A stretch of 64,000 nucleotides of DNA from Fagopyrum homotropicum (GCA_033239125.1 BSWB01000004.1:58031501-58095500), one strand, 5' to 3'. Positions 46,820 to 58,654 are shown, counted from the stretch's first letter. Translations and numbers: made by a program. Notes: a model not told the origin generated them from the letters alone.

Positions 46820-48432
46820 GTATTGCTTTCTTTTCCCTTTTCGAAGTCTTGCTTTAGATAGTTTGCTTTTGCTTTGCTTTGCTTTGTTTTTGGCATCCTA
46901 GATAGAAACCAGGTACTTTATAAGGAAGGAATACAACCTAGGAGAAACATTGGAAGGAAAGAAGTTCGAGAAATTGAGAGGACGGAGCTTGATTGAGACA
47001 CATCTCGGGTTTAGTCACAAGACCTCGACCGAGATATTCTTTGCCAACAGAGATGATCTTATCTGGGAGTTGTTTCTTATTTCTTTATGCAGTTCAGCTT
47101 ATGTCCGGTGAGTACTCTATTTTCATACTTATTTTGACACATTGGGACAGTGTGTCCCAAGTATGGGGTATTTGGATGTATTTATATGACTTATGTGTAT
47201 GCTTGTATGACTCTACCGGATATTACTGTTTTATCTTGCTCTAGGTGTTTATCTGAGGCTACATGCACGCATACAGGTTATTTGATTGAGAAAACGTCAA
47301 AAACTGGTTAAGAAAATTTTTTTTATGACCTCGACCGAAGTGATTCTCGACCGAGGTGGTTTAACTGCGACAATTTTCGAAATGATTTTGTGCTTCTTAT
47401 CTGGATATGACCTCAATGAAGATCTTGTTCGCAGACTGGTTTCAAATCTTTATATGTTTGAAAGGTTTTATGATATGTTTAAGTTGCTAAATGCTTTGTT
47501 TGAAATTTGTGGCATGTTTAATACTTTGTTTTTATCAAAATTATGTTGAATTTGAAGGTTGACACCACATGATGAGTTCTATCACTTTCTTCCTGGGATG
47601 ATTAAGGCAATTCATTCTCTTCTCTTCTTCTTCTTGATCATGCTTTAGCCCCTCATATACATATTTGCCTCCCTTTACCTATCCGGGAATTTGGAAGCAA
47701 GCAAGTGAAAAGCAAGTGAATGAAAAGTTGAGATGTTGGCTGGAAGTTAGAAAGAAACAAATAGGTTTGGGGAAGTCAATCATGATGATGAGTAACTCGG
47801 CACCATTCACATAGCCGGGTGTTTGTGTCTAGCCAAAGTCGGATTGAGCGATATTCCTAACGGGTCATGGTATGTGCATCAAGGGTTTGAGGCATCTCGA
47901 GAAATTGATGACTGTTGATTTCCTAGGCTTCGGTTATTGTGCACCTCTGTCCATGCATCCCAAAAAAGTAAAAAAGTAAAATAAGCAAAGCTTATTGGTG
48001 GAAGATGTTGAAGTTCAAACAAGTGAAGTAAAGATCCTTTTCCCAGATTCTAGCACCACATTACCTATATACATCCCACCCTCACACGTTTCTTGACCTT
48101 CTTTTGAAAAGTCCTTGAGACCTGGAGCTTGTTGATTGACTTGGTTGTTTAAACTGGATTACACATGATTAATTTCGAAAATTATGATTTATTATGCATT
48201 CTATGATTTTATGCAAAGATGAACAATTTTCTTATATTTATAAAATGTTTTGATCATATTTTGATTTTAAACACCATGAAGCATTCTCTTTGAGTGATCT
48301 ATGATTGGAGCACACCACTAAAAATGTTTTGAAATACTTTTCATTGATCTTTCTGACTTATAATCCATTCTATCTTGTACTTAAGATTTGGAACTTGCTT
48401 GGGGACAAGCAAGGGAAAAGTATGGGGTATTT
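46820..48432 (+). other. Element E 3' non-coding region and polypurine tract
   Basis: No credible ORF. TTGGGACA-GTG-TGTCCCAA (47142-47160) leads into AAGTATGGGGTATTT (47159 on). Palindrome words are at 47005-47050 and 47325-47360, and the conserved block at about 47761-47885. CTTGCTTG-GGGA-CAAGCAAG is at 48394-48413 and the polypurine tract at 48418-48432. Confidence 0.82.
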
Positions 48433-50201
48433 TGATAGCATGTATTATAGTCTATATTTTGGGACTTGTTTAGACATTTTACCATCAATAATCTGCATGT
48501 TTGAATGTATATTATGTGATTATATTTTCGTTTCATCTACCTTTACGGGAATCGAGGTCTGCACCAAGTTCTGTTGTAATCGTAGGTAAAATGGCACATT
48601 TTGGATCGAAATAGAGCTAAGGAGCAAAGGAGTCATTGGAGCTACATTCAGGAGCTTAGAATGGAGCTCAGAAAGCAAAGAATTAACAAAGAATATTTAC
48701 TTTGGACCAGATTTAAGAGATTTCACCTTCAGCTGAGATTCACTTCGGTTGACCACAGAGTCACCTCGACCGAGGTGATCTAGAAGAGCGCCCCGACCGA
48801 GGCGAATACTCTGATGCGGCTAGATATATTTTATTTGGCTGAGATCTTTTATTTTTGGAAGGAGAGATCATATATTTTTGGGCTAGATTTCTGTAAGGAA
48901 GATCATATATTTAGGAGATCTATTTTAGAGATACGGATATATTTTATTAGGAAATTATCTTTTTAAGATATTATCTTTGGAAGATAATCTCCTATATAAA
49001 GGGTTGGATATTCCTCAAATTGAGAAACCCGTTAGCATCGAGAGGCTGAGAGCATCCAACAATTAAGGGATTTTCTAGAGTTTTGAAGGAAGTTTTGAAG
49101 GAAGTTTGCAGATTGAAGGAAGGAAGTTCATAGCTTGTTATAACTTTTTAAGGGGATTTGTAAGACTTTCTTAGATTCCCTTCTTGTTGATTGTCTTGTT
49201 GGATTTGTAATCCAAGGAACGTTGATTTGTTTGATATTTGATTCAGTCATTGAAGCCTTGTTCTTAAGATTTTTGTGTTCAAATATTCATTCTCTTCCCA
49301 TATATTTGATTATTGCTTTCATGATGATGAGTGACTAGTTTCTTTGTGCGATTCTAGGGTGATTGGCTGAAAGTTGTGGGAAAAACAATGATAGAATAAT
49401 CTTAAATCCCAGTAGGACCCTGAAAGCTCGAGTCTTTATCCTTAACCTTAGAACATCTCGTTTAGTCGATGAACATCTCGGCCGGGGTGGAACTTGACTG
49501 ACCGAGGTGACCTTATCTAATCCGTAACTGAAAGTTAAGTGTTAGAGTTTGCCAAATCCTATTCTTATTACACCTTTCCTAGTTCAATGCAAGCTTAGGA
49601 TGAGACTTACCCGGTAATTCCTTTGTTTGTTTACCCATGATCATAAGTGTAGGTAATAAAGGTTTATCCTTTATTGGGGTTTGAGTGTGCCTTCATTCCA
49701 TCTTTGTGAGTTATCCTGAGACTTACCCGGTAAAGGTTGATTCTGTTCCCTTAGTTGGTTTGTTGGTTTGAGACTATAATTCCTTTCCTTAGTACCTTGA
49801 GACTTACCCGGTGATAGGTTCTTTTGCTTGGGATTGTGAGTAGTGAGACTTACCGGTGATCTATTCTACTTTAGTAACACCTTCCCTCTGCAAAATCTCA
49901 ACTTTGTCCGCTTATCTTGAGATCTTGAGTTGGAACCACAACTAGATGCTTTAATCCCTAGAATTTGCATATTTCCTTTAATTGACTTTATTATCATCTT
50001 TGATTGCTTTAATCGCTTTTGTGGTTATTAGTTGCATTGACAACCTATACTTGCTTTGTTTTACCTAAGTCCATGTGATCGACCCCTGGAATTCTTGCTT
50101 TTTATTACAATTGACCCGTACACTACGGGTTCACATCCTTGTTTTAAGCATACTTCTTGGATTATAAATTTAAAGCTTACACACACCATTTGGAGCGAAC
50201 A
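48433..50201 (+). repeat. Element E 3' LTR
   Basis: 1769 bases, TATATAAA at 48993-49000. It ends GGAGCGAACA and is followed by the duplicated AAGGT (50202-50206). Divergence from the 5' LTR is clearly larger than between the D LTRs. Confidence 0.93.
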
Positions 50202-50206
50202 AAGGT

Positions 50207-51530
50207 GTATGACACCTATGTCCATGTAGTGCCTCATAAGGATCCTCTCAATAGATAAACGTCAATCATAGTTATATGATATGTCAACTAATGGGAGGTA
50301 ATCAGACAATCCCTTTCTCCAATCCAACACATAAACTAATAGTATATTCTCAAGGGTCTGGATGGTCCTCTCTGACTGACCATCAGTCTGGGGGTGAAAC
50401 GTAGTCGTGAAGTGTAGACTCGTCCCCAAAGCAGTCTGAATCTGTTGCCAAAATCTCGAGGTAAACTGTCCATCTTGATCAGAAACGATCGTTCTTGGTA
50501 TACCATGGAGTCTCACTATCTGTCTAGTGTACTCCTCAACTAATTGGTTCACTAATCATGTCTCTCTGATAGGAATGAAACGTGCCCTCTTGGTCAATCG
50601 ATTAACCACAACCCAGCTGGCATTAAAACTCCTACTAGCCTTAATCCAGTCACAAAGTCCATAGAGACGTCCTCCCACTTCCACTAGAACACTGATAGTG
50701 GATGGAGTTCACCTCCATGTCGGTAATACTCTATCTTGACCTGCTGACAGGTCACACACAGTGCCATAATTCTGGCTACGTCAGCTTCAATTTTCTCCAC
50801 CAATATGAGCATCTCATATCATGGTACATCTTACTAGTACCTGGATGTACAAAGTAAGGGGTATAGTGAGCCTCCTATAAGATCCTCTATCTCAACTCTA
50901 CCTCAACATGTAGACAGATAAGGTCTTGACGGCTCATCATTCCATCTATTCCAATTGAAAACTATGGTGCCTCTCCACGAGACATCATCTCTCAAATCCT
51001 CATCAAAGTCGGGCAGGTCCCCTGCTTTTGTTGGATCTCATCCAACAGACCAAGTAAAACCTCTAAAGCATATAATTGGGCATCCTCATCAGGAACCTGG
51101 ATGTCCAGCTCTAGCCAAGCTAGATCCCTCTGAAGCTGAAGTTGTATTGTGAATTTGGCAATCGCCTTCTCTTTAGGCGTCTTCCTTCTCAAGGAGTCGG
51201 CTACAACATTCGCCTTCCCAGGATGATACAGAATCTCAAGGTCAAAATCCTTGATCAACTCAAGCCACCAACGTTGGCGGTTATTCAACTCCTGATGCAT
51301 TAAAGCATATCTTAAGCTTAGCTTGGATATGTCACCCTAAACTATCAAGTCCTCCGACTGTGCTTATAAATAGAAGTGGAAATTAGACGTCACTTCAGCT
51401 CCTCTAAATTCTGGATATATAGCTCGGAACATACGAATTGGATAGTCCTCCTCATCAAGCTAATAGGTGAGAAGGTAGTCATTAGAAATTTCTCTACCAC
51501 TCATCGTTATTAACAAACTAGGTTATGAAA
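50207..51530 (-). pseudogene. Element G RNase H and integrase core
   Basis: On the minus strand, RNase H remnants include QRWWLELIKDFDLEILYHP and ANVVADSLRRK (about 51180-51300). The integrase core segment 50262-50552 has TIVSDQDGQFTSRFWQ and TAFHPQTDGQSERT-like residues (catalytic D and E present in this piece). Intervening frames are broken. The gene continues beyond E at 37256 downward. Confidence 0.85.
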
Positions 51531-52350
51531 GCTACATACCGATTCAATCTTCTCCAGATCAACCTTGATCCTATCGGAGGAACATCTTGACTAAAAAATG
51601 TTACATTCTGCATCAGAATTCACACCCAGAGAACTTAGCACACAGTTCCCTATTCCTCAAAGCTCGCATCATTGTCCATAGATGTCCTTCATATTCCTCT
51701 CTACTACGAGAGTATACCAAGATGTCATCTATAAAGACTACCATAACTGATCTAGGAAGTTGATGAAAATGTTGTTCATTGACTCCCTGAAAACCACTAG
51801 GCATTCTATAAGCCTAATGGTATCATTACTAACTCATATTGTCCATCGGATCTGAAATGTTGTCTTGTATACATTCTGCTCTTTTTCACCCTTCATTGTT
51901 GATATATAAAGTGCAGATCCAATTGGGAGAATATAATCACTCCCTGAAGCTGGTCCAATAAACCGTCATTATGAAACAGTAGGTACTCGTTCTTGATAAT
52001 CACCTGGTTCAAATCCTTGTAGTCGATACGTAATTCAACGATTCGTCCTACCTTCACATGAAGAGGACAAGTACTCCACATGGGAATATGTTGGGGTAAT
52101 GAAGCCCCATTTTAGCCAAATCCTGAAGCTGTCTCTTCAGCTCTAACATCTCAACAGGCGCCATATGATATGGGGCCTTTCAAAACGATCTCATACCACA
52201 CTTCAACTCAATATCAAGGTCCACACACCACTAAAGCAGCAACCCAGACGGTTTAGTAACACGTCTCTAACCTCATAAACAATTGGAATATCCTCCAAGG
52301 TTGGACTCTCTTCCTTCTTCATATCATAACCACATGCTTGTGCTATAAGT
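51531..52350 (-). pseudogene. Element G reverse transcriptase
   Basis: Minus-strand fragments: LRIDYKDLNQVIIKNEY and DQLQGVIIFSQLDLH (51893-52081), then VVFIDDILVYSRS (51613-51804), which holds the catalytic FIDD. Frames between are disrupted. Confidence 0.83.
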
Positions 52351-52783
52351 CTTGCTTCCCGTATGACATTAATGACAAAACCCGTCTCTTCATAGGCCTT
52401 AACCTCGGAAGACCTCTATCTAATCTATTTCAGTAGAGACTATAACAGTCTTCGAACTGACATCTAACACAACATGATATCTATCCATCCCATCCATACA
52501 CATAATGACGTCCTCATGCACCTGTGGCATGACAAAGAAGTCTACAAGCAACACACAAGCCCCTACATAAAGGGGACAATCACATATCTCGCGGGTACCT
52601 TATACCCGTAACTGGTAACCTGTCAAGGAAGGCCTGGCCTATACTGCATCTAATGTCAACTACTAACACATGCATCGAAAAGCAGAAAGTGCATAGCACT
52701 CACAACAACCAAACCCCACAAGGTAAACCCTTAACAAGAATGGCACTTGTAACAGCTAACGCCCGAAGCTCCACTGCATAACA

Positions 52784-53703
52784 TCACTCAACCTTAGACT
52801 TGTGCTCCTCGGGTATCACTGCGGTCATATCCATAGCCTCCACTTCTACTCTTTCTACACCGGAAAGAGGAAGGTCTTGCTGAGAAGAAACACTACCTTG
52901 CTGACAAAAAGGGGCCAGATGGCCTAGTTCACCACAAGTGAAACAAGCTATCGGTGCCAAGGGGCAGTCAAAGTGCAAATGATATGGATAGCCACAATTG
53001 AGACATAAACGTCTCATCTCTGCAACTGGTACGGATGCCTCCTTTGCACTTCTCAGCTCAAATGCTCTACCCCGAGCTCTTCTGGTGTGTGTGATACTTC
53101 CACCACGACCACTATCTCTACTCGGCCTAGGAACAGATCCCTGAGTAGACTGACGATCTGGGGCTATCTATTGTCCATGTGTCTGCTGCTGAGGTATCCT
53201 CTGACTACCTTCTGCCACACTGGCAGGGAAAGAACCCTGTTGTGATGGAACTCCAACTTGCCTACAGAAGGCAAATCTATGACCTTGTCTACCACAGGTG
53301 AAGCAAGTCACTGTCGCTCTTGGACACTGTGGCCGTATATGTCCAGGCTTCCCACAATTATAACAAGTTCTCATCTCACCAGAAGTCTGTGTAGAACGGA
53401 AATTACTCGAATGTCCTTGTGCTAGACTCTGTCTACCTCCTGAAGGGTCTACTTCCTCATTAACTAGCTCGATCCGTTGTTTCTTCTTTGATCTAGAAGC
53501 TTCAGTTGTTCCCACAGACATTGGCAAACCCGGTGTAGGTTTACCCGCTCTTGTAGCCTCATATACTTGGCGTATATATTCTTGAAACTCGAATCCACTC
53601 ATTAAGACATGATCAGCCTCTTCAAACTCATTTTCTACCATAGGTGAAACAACATCGGAAACTTACCTCGTCCCACTATAGATACTGCTCTAGTCTGAGC
53701 CAT
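52784..53703 (-). pseudogene. Element G gag lacking a capsid domain, with two knuckle pairs
   Basis: The ATG (complement of 53701-53703) opens MAQTRAVSIVGRG, then a deletion shifts the frame. The open part 53168-53641 has GFEFQEYIRQVYEA, SKKKQRIELVNEEV and two CCHC knuckles (CYNCGKPGHIRPQC, CFTCGRQGHRFAFC). A second block, 52784-53017, repeats the pattern (CLNCGYPYHLHFDC, CFTCGELGHLAPFC). Compared with J, the roughly 200-residue capsid-like segment between the FREY motif and the knuckles is missing. Element I has the same layout. Confidence 0.82.
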
Positions 53704-53992
53704 TTGTAGGATATGCGCACCTAATCTTAAAAGGATATATATATTCCATATGTATCGGTATATATGTATATAACACATCCACATAATCCATGATACACAT
53801 ATACATATCTATGCTGCAGAGATCCATAGCAGAGGTGGCGACTTCTCGTACATTCTAAACCAAAACCACACTTAAAACCAAAAATCCTTTGAATACGTCA
53901 GACCCCTTTCGGGTTCCGTTTATTTTACCTATCAAACCTCATTGCAGGTAGCAAGTGCCATTGTTGTCAACCTAAGGCTCAGATACCAACTT
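53704..53992 (-). other. Element G leader and primer binding site
   Basis: Non-coding leader with TATATA stretches. GGCTCAGATACCA at 53976-53988 is the reverse of a TGGTATCAGAGCC-type initiator-Met primer site with one change. Confidence 0.8.
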
Positions 53993-55888
53993 TGTAACAC
54001 CCCGATTCCGTGGGACTCGGAGTGTCACATTGGGTTAGGATCTCACAATGGATCCGAACCCTAGCCCGACAACAAGTTTACTGGACCTTAAAATATGGCA
54101 GTGACAGATATAAAACAAATGCATAAAACTGTATACACTGTACAACCAAAAGGTAAATACATCATAGCCGAGTATAAACAACATCCTCACACATGAGGTA
54201 ACAAAAGATCATCCTCACACAGGAGGGAAAACATAAACAACCCCAAAAGACCACAACCATCCTATGTACGAGAGGTCCTCGGCCTGCCACTCTACTAGAT
54301 CACTCAGCAACACGCCTACGCTGTAGGGCATCTACAACATGGTAATAAACCATTAGCTAACCATACATATATAGAGTAATGCATAAGCACAAACACAATC
54401 AAGTAAGGATAAACACATTAGCATGATATCACACATTTACGTATTTATCATCTTTATAAAATATCCCTTCACTCAAATCGTGTATATATATATAAATAGA
54501 TGAAAGTATGTGACACGAGGACCGATACATCCTCGCCTCTGAGTGCTATATCCAGCTGTACGAGTATCGGTCACACAACCTGTGTACCCTATGGGAGTGG
54601 ATTGCGCCCTTGCTGTAAACCACTCTGGCCTGACAACAAAGAACCTCCCAGACTCCACGGAGGGATGAAAGGGAAAGGTTATCACAACCACGCAATCGGG
54701 CAGTCAATAAAACATAGGTTCGTATAAACGACAACTCATGCTATCATAGCAAACATATGAAGCACACACCACTCATGCAAATACCCAATATAAGGATGGT
54801 AGCTAAGTAAGTCATACGGACTTACCTCAACCTTGTACAATCCTCAAACGTGATCAACCTCCAATCTTGAGAGGTACACTGCCAAATAACAAGGCATATA
54901 GATATGTAAATCTTCTACTAATCGAAGGGGTCACACCTAGACCCAAGGGATCCATAGGATCATCCTCAAACACAACCTCACAACCTATAATCCTCGAAAG
55001 CCATAACCGGCACAACATGATCATAAAATCATCCAAACACTCTCATCTAACCCTAGCATGGCACTACACTCCTATACTAGGAAAGAAAGAGGCAAAGCCA
55101 ACCATAGGCTAGCCTAGAAGCAAGATACACCTGTAGAACAAAGGGGAAAGCCAAGCTGATGTAGGTGGCCGCAGGTGCGTCTGGAAGGTGGCGTGGGGGC
55201 GGATCACAGCCGGCACTGGGGTGGTCCAGAAGGGGCGAAAGGGCGGCTGGTGTGCAGAAGATGCACCTCCGGCTGTCCTTTCCTTCTTCACTCGATCTTC
55301 TTCACTCCTTCTTCATCCAGCACCCATACACATACATAAACATACATTTATACATCAAAGGTAGGCAATCAAGGCTGCCACAAGATCAATCTTGTGGATC
55401 CTAAGCTAAAGAGAAAGGAAAGAGCGTAGAAAGGAAGAAAAGAAAAAAGAAAGGGGAGAAGGAGAGAGATCTCACCAAGATGAACCTTAACAAGAGCAGA
55501 ACTCCATCAACATCTCAAGGCTGGCTCCATCTCAAGCACAGTAGCAACAATCCTCACAATCAGCAACAAAGCCAAGCTCACAAGCACACAAACTCCAACA
55601 AAGATCAAGAAGAGATCCAAGGAAAGAAGAAAGGAGAAGATGAACGTAGGGAGAGATGAAGCTGTAGATGAGGAACCCTCATCTGAAGGAAAGAGAAGAA
55701 GGTTATAAAGAGAGGTAAAGGGTAAAGCACGAGTCAAAGGGTCAACAAAGACGGTTGCAGCCGCAGGGGCGGACCCTGTGAGGCGCAGGTGCGGCCCAGG
55801 CAAACCGTAGGGGTGGCCTTTGGGTCACATAGGGGCGGTACAGGCTAAAACCAAGTCCTCAGCTCACATACTCAGCAACTCGGCAACT
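53993..55888 (-). repeat. Element G 5' LTR
   Basis: 1896 bases. The plus strand starts TGTAACACCCCGATT. The outer end is decayed (TTTTAAA where the 3' LTR has CTTACA), followed by CCATC. It carries the same CCGCAGGGGCGG words (about 55760-55830) and GGGGCGG words (55195-55250) as the 3' LTR. Confidence 0.88.
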
Positions 55889-56696
55889 GGCTTTTAAACC
55901 ATCACCCTAGAATCACATGCTACTTAGCCAACAACAATCATCTCAAGACCATTTATCATCATATCAACACACATGAATGTCATAGCTAGATAAAGAGAAG
56001 TAAAGCAATTGAAAACAAGAACCAAGCTGAATAAAGAGTTTAAATAAGCTTACAAGTCTATAAGAGCATATTAAAATAGATCCAACAATCTCTTACAAGT
56101 TTCCTCACTACAAAGTCTCTCAAACTCACCCTAAAGTCCATGAATGGTGTGATCTTCTTCTCCCTTGCATTGGGAGTGTTCTTCCTTCCTTTTCCCACAC
56201 TATGGACCTTGCAAAAGTGTCCAAGCTTCCATACAACCCCTTACTCAACCAAGGAAAACCAAGGGTCGGAAGATAGGAGATGTGTGTCAAGTGTCGTGGC
56301 TCTCTGCACAGGAATCTTGGTTGCTCCAGGGGTCATCTCAGGAGAGATGGGTGTGGGTTGGACCGAGATTTGGCTCATCCAAGCTTGTATCATGGCTAAC
56401 CATCAGCCGGTGCATGGCTCACACCAACTATGGTCCTTGCATTCTTCTTTCCTCCAAGCTTGATTCTTTGAAACCTCAAATTCATGCCGCCACGAGGGTT
56501 GATCCTTGGATGTGATCAATATTGTACAAAATCTCCCCAAAATATCTACAAGACCGACAAATGTCGTGTAGATGTCTATTCCGACAATATGCCTCGATTA
56601 AGCGTAAACGTTCCGAACTAGGGCAAAACTATGCATGAATGAAAGGGAAAACTATCTGAAATAATGCCTAAAGTAGTGTCATAAATCATTTTATCA

Positions 56697-56870
56697 AAAT
56701 ACCGCATACTTGCATCTTGGTCGTCCCCGAGCAAGGTTCAAACCTAAGCTACGAGATGGCATGAGTTATGAACACGTAAAAACATAAAATATTTTTTCTA
56801 TTTTCCTTCTAGTCATAGATCGCCTTCATAGTGATGTTTCATGACAAATGGACGAGCAAATATGTATCTA
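56697..56870 (-). other. H-type polypurine tract and 3' region
   Basis: The reverse complement reads CTCGGGGACGA, then GTATGCGGTATTTT, directly before the H LTR start. This is the layout seen before the 3' LTRs of A, D and E. Further right it matches A's 3' region (GTCCATT-CATGAAACAT). It stops near 56,870 at the start of I. Confidence 0.75.
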
Positions 56871-58654
56871 GCCTAGACCGCCCCTGCGTGACCCAAAGGT
56901 CGCCCCTGCGGTTTCGTTTGGGCCACACCTATGCCTCACAAGGTCTGCCCATGCGGCTCTGTGTGGCTGCAGCCGTCTTTGTTGACCCCTTGACCCATGC
57001 TTTGCCCTTTTTCTCCTTTTATAAGCTTCTTTTCTTTCCTTCTGATGAGGGTTCTTCATTTGCAGCTCCATATCTCTCTCCCAACATTCTTCCTCTTCTC
57101 TTCTTCCTTTGGATCTCTTCTTGTGTTTGGTTTGAGTTTGTGTGAGCATGGAAGCTTTTGAGCTTGGCTTTGCTTGATGTTGATGCTTGTTGTTGTTGTT
57201 GTGATTGGGATTGAGCCTGCCTTAAGGTGTTGACGGTGTGCTGCTTTTGTTGGGTTTAACTGGGTGAACTTTCATCCATCTCTTCATATATTTCTTGTTT
57301 CTTTCTTCCTTCCTTCTTGTCCTTCCATTTTAGCTTAGGTTCCACAAGTTGATCTTATTGCAGCCTTGATTGGCTTCTGTTGATGTATATATGTATGTTT
57401 ATGTATGTGTATGGTTGCTGGATGAAGAAGGAGTCAAGAAGATTGAGTAAGAAGCAAAGGATAGCCGGAGGTGCATCTTCTGCACACCAGCCGCCCATGC
57501 GTCCCTTCTGGACCGCCCCAGGGCCGGTTGTGATCCGCCCCTGCGCCACCTTATAGCCGCCCCTACGGCCACCTGCATCAGCTTGGCTTTACCCTTGGTT
57601 TTGCAGGTGTGTTTTGCTTCTAGGCTGGCCTAGGGTTGACTTAGCCTCTTCCTTTCCTAGTATGAGAGTGTAGTGCCATGCTAGGGTTAGATGAGAGTGT
57701 TTGGATGATGTTATGATCATGTTATGCTGGATATTGTTTTCGAGGATTATATGTTGTGAGGTTGAGTTTGAGGATGATCCTATGGATCCCTTGGGTCTAG
57801 GTGTGACTCTGTTCGATTGATAGGAGATTTACATATCTCTATACCTTGTTGTTGGGCAGTGTACCTCTCAGGATTGGAGGTTGATCATGTTTGAGGATTG
57901 TACGAGGTAGAAGTAAGTCCGTAGGACTTACTTAGCTCCTATCTTTATATTGGGTATTTGCATGGGTGGTGTGTGAGTTGTATGCTTGATATGATAGCAT
58001 GTGATGTCGTTTATGACCGACTTATGTTTTATTGACTGCCCCGTTGCGTGGTTGTGATAACCTTTCCCTTTTATCCCTCTGTGGAGTCTGGGAGGTTCTC
58101 TGATGTCAGACCAGACTGGTTTACAAGAAGGGCGCAATCCACTCCCATAGGGTACACGGGTTGTGTGACCGATACTAGTACAGCTGGATATAGCACTCAG
58201 AGGCGGGGATGATACGGTCCTCGTGTCATATATTTTCATCTGTCTATATATATACACGATTTGACTGTTTGACTATTATATAAAGATAATAAATGACTTC
58301 ATACCGTGTTGTAGATGTCCTACATGATAGGCGTGCTATTGAGTCATCTGGTAGGCTGGCAGGCCGAGGACCTCTCGTACATAGGATGGTTGTAGTTGTG
58401 GGTTATTTATGTTTTCCTCCTGCGCGAGGATGATCTTTTTTTTACCTCCCATGTGAGGATGTTGTTTTATACTCGACTATGATGTTGTTTACCTTTTTGG
58501 TTGTACAGTTTTATACAGCCTTATGTATTTGTTTTATATCTGTCAGTGTCATGTTGTAAGGTCTAGTGAAATTGTTGTCAGGTTAGGGCCAGGATCCATT
58601 GTGAGATCCTAGCCCAATGTTAGACTCCGAGCCCCGCGGATTTGGGGTATTACA
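56871..58654 (+). repeat. Element I 5' LTR (5'-truncated)
   Basis: A G-family LTR in plus orientation that begins about 55 bases into the LTR (TAGCCTAGACCGCCCCTGCG) and ends GGGGTATTACA at 58654. CCGCCCCTGCG-type words are at 56878-56965 and 57487-57570. No LTR start or target duplication is found at 56,870, so the left end is a breakpoint. Confidence 0.85.

Larger units (their letters stand above)
37257..50201 (+). mobile_element. Element E, non-autonomous Athila-like element, split by D
   Basis: TGATAGCATG at 37257, target duplication AAGGT (37252-37256, 50202-50206) in G's integrase. Its 5' LTR is interrupted at 37616 by D and resumes at 44114. The 3' LTR is 48433-50201 (1769 bases). Without D it is about 6.44 kb. 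The interior has a mutated tRNA-Asp site, a single ORF, a non-coding 3' region and a polypurine tract. There is no gag, protease, RT or RNase H, so it must use proteins supplied by a relative. Confidence 0.93.
34099..55888 (-). mobile_element. Element G, Tekay/Del-like Ty3/gypsy, split by E
   Basis: Minus-strand element of about 8.8 kb without the nested E. LTRs are at 53993-55888 (5') and 34099-36053 (3'), between 5-bp duplications CCATC (34094-34098, 55889-55893) in H's LTR. Primer site GGCTCAGATACCA (reverse of TGG-ATC-GAGCC type) is at 53976-53988. The order gag, protease, RT, RNase H, integrase is readable but full of stops. Lineage is inferred from the initiator-Met-type primer, CCHC knuckles and the ATTACA LTR end. 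E inserted in the integrase. Confidence 0.9.
33164..56696 (-). mobile_element. Element H LTR, split by G
   Basis: An A-like LTR in reverse. Its 3' end is TGTTACGCTA at 33164, and its 5' end is the reverse of TGATAAAATGATTTATGA at 56696. It is interrupted at 34098 by G and resumes at 55894, so about 1.74 kb belong to H. Only three of the four ACCGGGTAAGTCTC words remain (33647, 33692, 33813). Primer site and gag lie on its left. To its right are a polypurine-like tract and 3' region (56697-56865), so the LTR has internal sequence on both sides. Confidence 0.8.

Noticed and set aside
56140..56515. Overlapping frames of about 110 codons as host genes
   Set aside because: They lie inside the right part of the H LTR, correspond to LTR sequence of A on the other strand, and match no domain.
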